Shown: positions 53,173 through 60,952 of the stretch, piece after piece
Numbering within the stretch: position 1 is the stretch's first letter
How the letters are laid out: each line of letters starts with the position of its first letter
Origin: Opitutaceae bacterium
Lineage (GTDB): Bacteria > Verrucomicrobiota > Verrucomicrobiia > Opitutales > Opitutaceae
Direction: 5' to 3'
NCBI GenBank assembly: GCA_005792355.1
Contig: SXSC01000291.1
Location: forward strand, 32,051-96,050
Length of the DNA: 64,000 bases
Position numbers and translations under genes: made by a program
The notes under the pieces: model-generated
Told to the model about the DNA's origin: nothing
Database searches by the model: none
Seen by the model: the letters and a program-made list of their open reading frames with translations, nothing else

Positions 53173-54396
53173 TCACTTGGCCGGCTTGAGTTGATTCAGC
53201 TCGGCCATTGCCCCGGCCAATCCCTGGCCGACGCCGCCGAGGATTTTCGCGGAGCCGAGATAATGGAATTCGAGATTGGAGACGCCTTTCTCCAGCACCT
53301 GCCACTCGCGCGCGGTGAGGCCGGTGGCGCGCAGTCTATCCAGCGCGGCTTTTTCCTCGGGGGGCTTCAGCTTGGCGTCCTTCGCCTGCTTCTTAGCCTG
53401 CTCTTTGATTTTACCTTCCTTCTGCCGCGCCGCTTTCAGTTCGCGGTCCCAGTAGTTCTCGGCCAGCACCGTCGCGACGTTGCCTCGGAACTCCGGCAGC
53501 TTCGCCGGGGCCGCCATCGAGTCGCGGAAATTTTGGTGCGTGCCTTTGTAACGTTGCTCGTCGGGGCCATACTCCGCCGTCGGTCCGCCGACGCCGAGGA
53601 CGCCGATGACGAACGGCAGCTTCGGCACGTTCAAGTCCCGCCGCACGTCGCGGATGAAGTGCGCCATCGCCGTCGCGTAGGCATCGTAGCCGCCGGGCTT
53701 GTCGCGGTTCGGATACGTGCCGGTGTCCACGAGATCATTCCAACCCTGGAACCACGCGAAGCCCGCCAGCTCGTAGCCTTGCGCCGCGTCGTAGCCGGGT
53801 ACCACGCGCTTGAGGTCGGCGAGCACCATCTTCACGTGCTCAATCATCAGGCGGTAATACACGCCCGTCGCCTTCGCCTTCTCCGCCTTCATCGCCGCCA
53901 CGTCCTTGCCCTGCTTTTGGAAGGTGGCGAGCTGCGACTCGTTGAACACGTACGGCCCGGCGCTCGGCGAACGGAAATCCGTGTGCAAACTCTTCCCGCC
54001 CCACGAGGTCTTGATGACCAGGATGGGCGCGTCGGTGAGCTTCTCCAGGTAGAGGCCGAACGTGAACTCCGGGCCAATCTTGGGTCCGTTCTGACTCGCG
54101 CCGAAGCCCGCCGTCAGCTTCCCCGTCTGCTCCTTCGTGTCCGTGCCCGCGCAGCCGATGGACGAAATCCAAACGCGCTCGCAAACCTTCGGCTGGCCAT
54201 CCGCTCCCAGCATCTCGGCGAGCATCGGCGCGGTCGCCGGGTCCATGCCGATGTGCTCGAAGGTGCTGACCTTGGCGTGACCCTGCATGTTCGACTGGCC
54301 GGCGAGGACGAAGACTTGCAACGGCTTCCTTTGCGCCGCGAGGGATGGGCCACCAAGGAACACGGAAAACGCGAGGAGGGTGAGAATGGATTTCAT
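53173..54396 (-). CDS. Sialate O-acetylesterase-type SGNH esterase
   Basis: The 407-residue protein has a signal peptide (KSILTLLAFSVFLGGPSLAA) and the SASA/CE6 fold: QVFVLAGQSNMQGHA with nucleophile Ser35, KTSWGGKSLHTDF, GFAWFQGWNDL, and conserved PFVIGVLGVGG. Such enzymes take acetyl groups off sialic acids or other carbohydrates. Between residues ~300 and 350 there is a Lys/Glu/Ala-rich helix (KEGKIKEQAKKQAKDAKLKP). It is the only intact hydrolase of a decayed minus-strand glycan locus with the TonB receptor upstream. Confidence 0.88.
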   Translation of the reverse strand: MKSILTLLAFSVFLGGPSLAAQRKPLQVFVLAGQSNMQGHAKVSTFEHIGMDPATAPMLAEMLGADGQPKVCERVWISSIGCAGTDTKEQTGKLTAGFGASQNGPKIGPEFTFGLYLEKLTDAPILVIKTSWGGKSLHTDFRSPSAGPYVFNESQLATFQKQGKDVAAMKAEKAKATGVYYRLMIEHVKMVLADLKRVVPGYDAAQGYELAGFAWFQGWNDLVDTGTYPNRDKPGGYDAYATAMAHFIRDVRRDLNVPKLPFVIGVLGVGGPTAEYGPDEQRYKGTHQNFRDSMAAPAKLPEFRGNVATVLAENYWDRELKAARQKEGKIKEQAKKQAKDAKLKPPEEKAALDRLRATGLTAREWQVLEKGVSNLEFHYLGSAKILGGVGQGLAGAMAELNQLKPAK

Positions 54397-54479
54397 CGGT
54401 TCGTCTTTCCCGGTAGGTCAGGTTGCTGGAGGATAATTGTTCATGGCAAGTCTGCCGGTGGCGGCGCGGGGCTGGCGGA

Positions 54480-54740
54480 TCATTGGTAGGATGCGACCGG
54501 CCGGGGCTGCACGCCGAAGAGCACCGTGCAATCGAAGCGGTGATGCGTGCTGAGGATCTTCGCCAGCATCGGCATGGACTGCTCGCTGCGGTATTCCTGC
54601 TCGGCGGCGATGAGCACGATGTGCCTGCCCTTTCCGGGGCCGTCGCCGCCGGGATAGGTGAGCCACTGCTGCCCTTCCGGGGCGGACTGGGCAGAGGCGC
54701 AGATGGAGAGCGCGAGCAGGAGGGTGGTGAGCGTCTTCAT
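54480..54740 (-). pseudogene. ThuA-like protein, N-terminal fragment
   Basis: From ATG 54740 the frame reads a signal peptide (KTLTTLLLALSICASAQSA) and QQWLTYPGGDGPGKGRHIVL, IAAEQEYRSEQSMPMLAKIL, HRFDCTVLFGVQP, the usual start of secreted ThuA/trehalose-utilisation-like proteins. It stops after 86 residues where about 200 more are expected. Its ATG overlaps (ATGA) the end of another signal-peptide-like scrap upstream (LLALALIGGHGAAADKKPL). Confidence 0.78.
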
Positions 54741-54877
54741 AAAGTGCCGAACCCGGTGCACAGCGGGCTGGTGAGCGGCTTCTTGTCCGCCGCAGCGCCG
54801 TGGCCACCGATGAGCGCGAGAGCGAGAAGTGTGAACCGTGTCCCTGTCTACCGCCTCACTGAGGAAATCTGCAAGGC

Positions 54878-57715
54878 TCACCATTCCATCGTGACGGTAG
54901 TGACGTAACTTCGGGGCTCGACCGGGCGCTGCCACGTGTAGTTGTTGCCTTGCTCGGAGTCTTCGCCGAGGAGGTTGTTGACGTTGAGCTGGGCCGTGAA
55001 GTGGTGATTGAACAGCTTCCTTCGGTAGCTGACGAACGGGTTCATCAGCACGTAGCTCTTGGTGCGGATCTTGGGAAGCACGACGATATTGTTAACCAAT
55101 ACCTGGTTGCGGATTTTGCCCAAGGCGTAGCGGAAGGCGGCGCCGACCGCCAAGCCTTTGAATTTACCCTCGATGAAGCTGTAGCGCGTGGTCAGCGCCG
55201 CAGTCTCACGCCGGAGGCTGGAGATGTTGCCCTCGGCGGTATCGAGTTCGAGCTGGGTAATGCTGGTGGCGGCGTCGGGTTCCAGTCCTTGAGCCGTGGC
55301 GCCGGCGCGGGCGGCGGCGAGGTAGGGTCGCACGAGCGGGAACAAGCGGTCGAACTGCACGTAGTTGACCGAATAGGTGGCGAGCATGGTCCACTGGCGC
55401 GTGAGGTTCGTCTGCATTTCAAACTCCCAGCCTTCGGTCGCCTGGTCGCGGTAGTCGGCGCCGCTGAGGAGACGGCCGCCCACCGGGAGGAGCGCGTTGA
55501 GCTCGTTTTGCGCCGGGGCGCTGAGGGCGACCGCGTTGTTCTCGGCCGTCGTGTTGAAGTGGGTGAAGGTGGCGGTGAGGCGTTCGTTCAGCAGATTGAA
55601 ACGCAGGCTGGTCTCGATGCCCTCGCCGGTGCGCGGGAGGCGGGGACGGCCGGTGAGTTCAAAGCTCGCGCTGTCGGTGAAGAGGGCGGACTCGAAGTAG
55701 CCGCCGCTGAGCGACAGCCAGGGAAGCAGGCGGAAGACGCCACCGTAGGATTGATTGGTGGTGTAGGCGCGATGGAACCGTTCGTAGGGGACATTGTAGC
55801 CGGTGGCGTCGAGGATCGGTTGATTGTTGAGATCGACGAGGCGGGTTTCGCCGGTGGCCGCGAACGCGACGGGAGCGCGCGAGCGGTTTTGTCGGAAGTA
55901 GTCGCGGCTGAAACCCGCGGTGGTCCGAAGGCGGCCGGAGAAGAACGCGCCGAGGGAGGTGAGATTGGCGGAGCCGAGCGTGTTGTTGAAGCGGGTCTGG
56001 CCGGCGCCTTGGCGGTAGAACGTGGTGACGCCGGGATCGACCGGGATACTGAGGGTGGCGTCGGCGTTGCCGTTCGAAAGGTAGTGGACGGGGTGGATGA
56101 GATTATTGCCGTAGGTCGCGGCGACACCGGTGATACCGCGGCGGGCGATTTCCTTTTGGTCCATCGCGAAGCCAAAGGTGTTGGCATAGTTGCTCTCGTC
56201 GCGGAAGATCCCGCCGGCGACGGTGCGCAGCGAGGAGTGCCAAAACGGCAGCTTGGTGTCGTGGACGAGCGATGTGCGCCAACTCGTGGCCTTGTTGCCG
56301 TCGGTGATAAAGGTGGGCGCGTGGACGACGAAGTATTGCTCGAAACGCGGATTGGGAATCGTGGCGTTGGGGAGGGTGGGGTGCGGGAGGACGCGGTTCA
56401 CATCGATGAAAACCGAGCGGCTGTCCGCGCCGATCGCGCCCTGGCTAGATTGGGTTTGCAGCCGCGTCGTGTCGCCGAACTGAGCATTGTGGCCGATGAG
56501 GATTCGCAGGTTGTCGCCTACGCGGTGGGTGAGTTCGAGGTTGTAGGCGTGAAAATTGGTATCGTGTCGGTTGTCGGGACCGCCCCAATCCATCCCATAG
56601 GGAAAGATGCTGTGGGAAGCCCCGAGACCGTGGAAGTTGAGGGGATTGGCGTAGCCGTCGGTCAAGGACGTGTTCGTATTCGCGCGCAACGTATTGCGAA
56701 ACGTGGTGGTGGCGGTCGACTGCATGTCGTAAAACGTGCCGTCGATCTTGAAAAAGACGCGGGTGTTGCCTGGAGCGGCCAGGCGGCGCACGCCGACGCC
56801 GTTGGGCTGCACGCCGGCGAGGTTCGGGTTGCCGTCGGGCTCATTGGTGGCAGAGCCGCGGACGTAGGCCACGCTCACGTCGGTGGGGCGGAGGGCGGCA
56901 ATGTGGTTGCGCGTCGTGCCGCGCTCGTAGTTCAGATTGACGCGGGTTTTCCCATTTTGGAACGGCTCCCAACTCAGGGCGCCGGCGAAACCGCGGAAAT
57001 CAAAACCGCCGCGCTGGCGATCCTGTTCAGTCTCGGAGTTGAGGGCGTTGACGCGCAGGCCGAGGCGGGGAGCGAGCTTCTGGTTCACGTCGACCGAGTA
57101 GCGCTGCGTGCCGAATGAGTCCATCCGCACCGTGGCGGCGGCGCGGTCGCGAAACGTGGCGCGCTTGGTGGAGATATTGATGACGCCGGCGGGGTCGACG
57201 TCGCCGTAGGCGAGACCGCCGGGGCCGCGCGAGATTTCGATGCGTTCCGTGTTGTAGTTGTCGGCGGAAAGGAACCACGGGAAACCGTCGCGCAGCTGGC
57301 GGATGGAGGGAATGCCGCGGAAACTAATCTGGTTGCCGGAGCGAATGTTGACCGGGGCGCCGATGGTGCCCGAGTCGTTGAAGATATTTTCGGCACCGAT
57401 GGCGAAATCGACCGCACCGAAGAAATCGTTGAGCGCGAGATCGCTCAGGAAATCGGACGTGAAAACAGAGATGGAGTTGGGGAGGTTGGCGAGTTTCTCG
57501 TTGGTGCGGGTGCCGGCGAGGGCGGACGAAGCGGCGTAGCCCTTGTCTTCGTCGCTGCTGACCGTGAAGGGCGAGAGGACGATGGCATCTTCCTTGGCCC
57601 CTTGGGCGGTGGTGGGGGCAGAGGCGGGCGCAGGAACAGCGGGCGCGATTTGAGCGAAGGCCGGGGGTAGTGCGAGGACAGTGAGCAACAGGTTGAGGCA
57701 GGGGAGTAGTTTCAT
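54878..57715 (-). CDS. TonB-dependent outer-membrane receptor
   Basis: From ATG 57715 the protein has 945 residues: a signal peptide (KLLPCLNLLLTVLALPPAFA), then LSPFTVSSDEDKGYAASSAL, GTRTNEKLANLPNSISVFTS and a plug domain with SFRGIPSIRQLRDGFP, IEISRGPGGLAYGDVDPAGV. Beta-strands fill the rest, and it ends VEPRSYVTTVTMEW with a terminal aromatic as in outer-membrane barrels. It would import a large ligand, perhaps a glycan fragment or siderophore, with energy from TonB. The esterase and decayed sulfatase/ThuA genes downstream favour a carbohydrate; that is inference. Confidence 0.9.
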   Translation of the reverse strand: MKLLPCLNLLLTVLALPPAFAQIAPAVPAPASAPTTAQGAKEDAIVLSPFTVSSDEDKGYAASSALAGTRTNEKLANLPNSISVFTSDFLSDLALNDFFGAVDFAIGAENIFNDSGTIGAPVNIRSGNQISFRGIPSIRQLRDGFPWFLSADNYNTERIEISRGPGGLAYGDVDPAGVINISTKRATFRDRAAATVRMDSFGTQRYSVDVNQKLAPRLGLRVNALNSETEQDRQRGGFDFRGFAGALSWEPFQNGKTRVNLNYERGTTRNHIAALRPTDVSVAYVRGSATNEPDGNPNLAGVQPNGVGVRRLAAPGNTRVFFKIDGTFYDMQSTATTTFRNTLRANTNTSLTDGYANPLNFHGLGASHSIFPYGMDWGGPDNRHDTNFHAYNLELTHRVGDNLRILIGHNAQFGDTTRLQTQSSQGAIGADSRSVFIDVNRVLPHPTLPNATIPNPRFEQYFVVHAPTFITDGNKATSWRTSLVHDTKLPFWHSSLRTVAGGIFRDESNYANTFGFAMDQKEIARRGITGVAATYGNNLIHPVHYLSNGNADATLSIPVDPGVTTFYRQGAGQTRFNNTLGSANLTSLGAFFSGRLRTTAGFSRDYFRQNRSRAPVAFAATGETRLVDLNNQPILDATGYNVPYERFHRAYTTNQSYGGVFRLLPWLSLSGGYFESALFTDSASFELTGRPRLPRTGEGIETSLRFNLLNERLTATFTHFNTTAENNAVALSAPAQNELNALLPVGGRLLSGADYRDQATEGWEFEMQTNLTRQWTMLATYSVNYVQFDRLFPLVRPYLAAARAGATAQGLEPDAATSITQLELDTAEGNISSLRRETAALTTRYSFIEGKFKGLAVGAAFRYALGKIRNQVLVNNIVVLPKIRTKSYVLMNPFVSYRRKLFNHHFTAQLNVNNLLGEDSEQGNNYTWQRPVEPRSYVTTVTMEW

Positions 57716-57750
57716 GGGTGATAGGTTAAGGGACCAAGTGGAACTTGCTT

Positions 57751-57948
57751 TCAAGAAATAGCCCCTGCTTGGATGGGTCGAAGTGCATAGCCGAGTTCTT
57801 TGGCCGCACGACGCAAGGCTTTCTCCTTGCGCGCCTGGCGCAGACGACCCGAAGGGGTCAACCCGCTGGTTGCTGCCGACCTCGCGATGGGGCGGGCGAT
57901 CCCAATGGGAGCACCAGCGATCAGTGGGTTGACCGTTCGGGCTCTCAT
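57751..57948 (-). pseudogene. Possible transposase C-terminal remnant
   Basis: The last residues (LTPSGRLRQARKEKALRRAA, KELGYALRPIQAG) resemble the basic C-terminal end of some IS transposases. Nothing upstream in the frame supports a longer gene. The family is not determined. Confidence 0.25.
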
Positions 57949-57964
57949 CGAGTTCTAATCGCAA

Positions 57965-58118
57965 AGCAGGGGGCACACGCGAATCCTACCATGGCAACGC
58001 CGGACCGTCTTGACCGAGAAGTGCGGTTGGGGCGGCGATTACGGCACAGTCGCGGCGTTTCGGAGTTTGCGCGACGGCCGAAACCGAGGGCGGACGCAAG
58101 GACGACGCTTGCCGGGAA
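57965..58118 (-). repeat. Dispersed ~150-bp repeat (copy 2, inverted)
   Basis: Reverse complement of this block matches 41735-41887 (shared GCCATGGTAGGATTCGC, TCAAGACGGTCC, CCGAAACGCCG). It precedes the sulfatase fragment at 58241. Confidence 0.65.
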
Positions 58119-58240
58119 ACCCATGGGTGGCTCCGGGGTGGCGTGAAGCGAGCCACCGGTTGCCCGCCCACCGTGCAATCTGGCGCGAGGGCCGTTCGCG
58201 GCCGAAAACACTAACTTGGCCTCGCCTCCGACGGGAAGAC

Positions 58241-58651
58241 CTCTGCCTATCGCACCCATCGCGCACCGCGATCTTCTCCGGCGTTGCCCCGCATCGCTCC
58301 GGTTTGTACGGCAACGCACAAGAAATGCGCGATGTGCTGCCCGAGGCCGAATTGCTGCCGAAATACTTCTCGCGCCACGGGTACTGGTCGGCCGGCGCGG
58401 TCAAGCTCCTGCACTACCTCATCGATCCTCCTTCGTGGGACGACTACTTCCCCGCCCGGGACACGGACCGTCCGCTGCCGTTCACAGTCTATCCGAAAAA
58501 GCGCCCGGTAAACCTTCCCGTGGGCGGCCCGTGGCAATACGTGGAAACAGACTGGGCGGCGCTCGACGTCACCGACGAGGAGTTTGGCGGCGACTGGTCC
58601 GTCACAAAGTGGATCGGCGAGCAACTGCAGCGCGATTCGGATCAGCCCTAA
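58241..58651 (+). pseudogene. Sulfatase internal fragment
   Basis: The forward frame reads LSHPSRTAIFSGVAPHRSGL, YGNAQEMRDVLPEAELLPKY, PWQYVETDWAALDVTDEEFG and SVTKWIGEQL, the stretch that follows the formylglycine motif in sulfatases. It begins at the motif itself (here SHPSR, where the first residue may be a junction product) and stops at 58651. Both metal-binding ends are absent. It would complement the fragment at 39746-39898, which ends at the same motif. Confidence 0.78.
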
Positions 58652-59341
58652 GGCCGGCCGCTGGGCTATTTCCACGTAGGCGACCGTGCCGCCCGGGCGG
58701 AAATCCCCGCCAGGTAGAGCGGAGTTTGGGCCGACAGGAGGCAGCCTGGCCGTATCAACCTAAAAACCGCAGTTGAACCACGAATGGACCCAAGGCGGCG
58801 CGGCCGCAACCGAGCCCAATCCTCGGAGGGAATGGCCACAAAACACACAAAAAGGCGCAAAAAAAGAGGGTTGGCAAAAAAGAGAGAAAACAGGGGAGCC
58901 CCTGATTCTGCGGTAACTCTCAGACTGAGACAGTCAGCCCAAGCGATTTCCTTTTTTTGCCACCCATTTTCTTGCCCAAAGGATTGGTGGTTTGGGCCCA
59001 AGCGCCAACATTATTTCACCGCGGATTGGCGATCCTGTCGCTTCGCTCGGTCCACGGATCAACACGGATAAAGGCAGGGACTGCCCCTCGCCAGGTCACT
59101 GAGGCCCGGCCGGCAGGCAGAGACTCGGAATTCGGAGACGCAGGGAAAACCAATGCCTTTCTCTGCGCTCTGAATGATTGGGTCTCTGCGGTGTATTCAG
59201 ATTGAGGGTTGAGTTTGGTTTCGGCTGCGCCGCGCGGATCTTCCATCCTCATCGCTGAAAATCATCCGCGAGGGGATTTGCAACCGGCCCAGGCTCTCGC
59301 CACGGTGAAAGGTAACGCTTTCAAGCAATCACCTTCCCACC
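58652..59341. other. Gene-free region with repeat pieces
   Basis: I see no gene. GGATTGGTGGTTTGGGCCCA (58980-58999) is shared with 24620-24660 in inverted orientation. The remainder has common intergenic patterns such as AACCACGAATGG and CACGGATCAACACGGAT. Confidence 0.45.
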
Positions 59342-60667
59342 ATGCGTCACGAAGCCATCCCCTCCACGTTGTTCAGCGAAAATCGCGCGCGCCTGAAGGC
59401 ACGGCTGCCCGCCGGTTCGCTCGCGGTCGTCAACGCCAACGACATCCCGCCGACGAATGCCGACGGCTCAAGAATCCCGACGCCCAACTCGGACCTGTTC
59501 TACCTGAGCGGGATCGAGCAGGAAGAGACGATCCTCGTGATCGCACCGGATGCATTGGACGAGAAAATGCGCGAGGTGCTGTTTGTCCGCGAACCCAACG
59601 CGCACTTGAAAACGTGGGAGGGCCACAAGCACCCGAAGAGCGAGGCCCAGGCCATCTCCGGCATCAGGGAGATCAAGTGGCTCACGGAGTTTCCCGCGAT
59701 TTTCCACAAGCTGATGTGCGAAATGGAGCGTGTCTATTTGAACGCGAACGAGCACAACCGCGCCGTCATCGAAGTGGAGACGCGGGAGGCGCGTTTCGTG
59801 CACCAAGTGCGGGCGAAATATCCGCTGCATGACTATCGCCGGCTCGCGCGGCTGATGCACGAGCTGCGGGTCGTGAAGTCCGAGGTGGAGCTTACGCTCA
59901 TCCGGCGCGCCTGCGGGATCACCGGGCAGGGCTTTCGCCGTCTGCTGCGCACCGTGCGGCCGGGCGTGATGGAGTACGAGGCGGAGGCCGAGCTGGCGCA
60001 TGAGTTCATCGGGCACCGGGCCCAGTTCGCCTACAACCCGATCATCGCGGCGGGCGCCAATGCCTGTACGCTGCACTACAATCAGAACGATCAGCCGTGC
60101 CGCGCCGGCGAGCTGCTGCTGCTCGACGTGGCGGCCTGCTACGCCAACTACCAGTCTGATCTCACGCGCACAATCCCGGTGAGCGGACGCTTCACGAAGC
60201 GTCAGCGCCAGGTGTATGACGCGGTGCTGCGCAGCCTGCGGGCCGTGACCAAAGCGGCCGTGCCGGGCAAGCTGCACAAAGACTGGCAAAAAGAGTCGGA
60301 GAAAATTTTGGAAGAGGAACTGCTGCGGTTGGGGCTGCTCAAGCCGCGCGACCTCAAGCGTCAGGCCGCGGACAAGCCGGCGGTGAAAAAGTATTTCATG
60401 CACGGAGTGGGGCATCCCATCGGGCTCGACGTGCATGATGTCGGCCTGCTGAAGCAGCCCTTCGCTCCCGGCTGGGTGCTCACCGTCGAGCCGGGCATCT
60501 ACATCCCGGAGGAAGGCTTCGCGGTGCGGCTGGAAAATACCGTCGTGCTCACGGAGGGCGCGCCCGTCGATCTCATGGCGGACATTCCCATTGAGGCGGA
60601 GGAGATCGAGACGCTGATGAATCGCGGCGCGAAGCCGCCCAAGCCAAGGGCTGGCCCCACAATTTGA
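59342..60667 (+). CDS. pepP: Xaa-Pro aminopeptidase (M24B)
   Basis: The 441-residue protein has an AMP-binding-type N-domain (SRIPTPNSDLFYLSGIEQEE) and the pita-bread M24 domain with its five metal ligands: LLLDVAACYANY, SDLTRTIPVSG, HGVGHPIGLDVHD, TVEPGIYIPEEG and VRLENTVVLT. It removes N-terminal residues before proline in the cytosol. No signal peptide is seen. The length matches PepP. It is a single-gene unit. Confidence 0.92.
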   Translation: MRHEAIPSTLFSENRARLKARLPAGSLAVVNANDIPPTNADGSRIPTPNSDLFYLSGIEQEETILVIAPDALDEKMREVLFVREPNAHLKTWEGHKHPKSEAQAISGIREIKWLTEFPAIFHKLMCEMERVYLNANEHNRAVIEVETREARFVHQVRAKYPLHDYRRLARLMHELRVVKSEVELTLIRRACGITGQGFRRLLRTVRPGVMEYEAEAELAHEFIGHRAQFAYNPIIAAGANACTLHYNQNDQPCRAGELLLLDVAACYANYQSDLTRTIPVSGRFTKRQRQVYDAVLRSLRAVTKAAVPGKLHKDWQKESEKILEEELLRLGLLKPRDLKRQAADKPAVKKYFMHGVGHPIGLDVHDVGLLKQPFAPGWVLTVEPGIYIPEEGFAVRLENTVVLTEGAPVDLMADIPIEAEEIETLMNRGAKPPKPRAGPTI

Positions 60668-60722
60668 ACGCCGCACATCCGTTTCCTGCAGGAGCAGTGG
60701 GCGAAACTTTGATCACCCCTTC

Positions 60723-60772
60723 GCCCCGAGGCTTGCCTCGGGGTGGCCAAGCGAAGGGCGAGGGTTCACTCG
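60723..60772. repeat. 50-bp REP element (CCCCGAGGCTTGCCTCGGGG), copy 1
   Basis: A perfect hairpin (CCCCGAGGC with GCCTCGGGG) and a tail of about 30 bp match 63481-63530 at 47 of 50 positions by eye. Confidence 0.82.
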
Positions 60773-60784
60773 TACGCTCTCAAA

Positions 60785-60814
60785 CCAGCCCGCTGGGGAC
60801 ATCGGGCTCCACCT
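60785..60814. repeat. REP-like element of the GTGGAGCCCG family
   Basis: CAGCCCGCTGGGGACATCGG and GCTCCACCTC match the right half of the element at 21427-21503. Confidence 0.6.
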
Positions 60815-60863
60815 CGACTGCATCGATCCGGCCTAGTGTGCCGACCGCAAAGTAGCGTGACAA

Positions 60864-60925
60864 GTAGCTGCGAGCGCCAGCGAGTGGAGCGCGCCAGTGG
60901 TCCACTCGCTGGCGCTCGCAGCTAC
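60864..60925. repeat. 62-bp palindromic element (copy 2)
   Basis: Arms of 25 bp begin GTAGCTGCGAGCGCCAGCGA; they are perfectly inverted around a 12-bp spacer. It is the same length as the copy inside the sulfatase ORF at 2895-2956. It lies between two convergent genes. Confidence 0.85.
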
Positions 60926-60952
60926 GCGTCACGAAAGTTATTGGTCGCGCCA

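Larger units (their letters stand above)
57716..58240. other. Repeat and remnant region upstream of the TonB receptor
   Basis: It holds a possible transposase C-terminal scrap (57751-57948) and the inverted copy of the ~150-bp repeat (57965-58118). The TonB receptor promoter should lie just before 57715 but is not recognisable. Confidence 0.45.

Noticed and set aside
54950..57118. 722-codon plus-strand frame
   Set aside because: It is the antisense shadow of the TonB-dependent receptor, which has a signal peptide, plug motifs and a barrel terminus.
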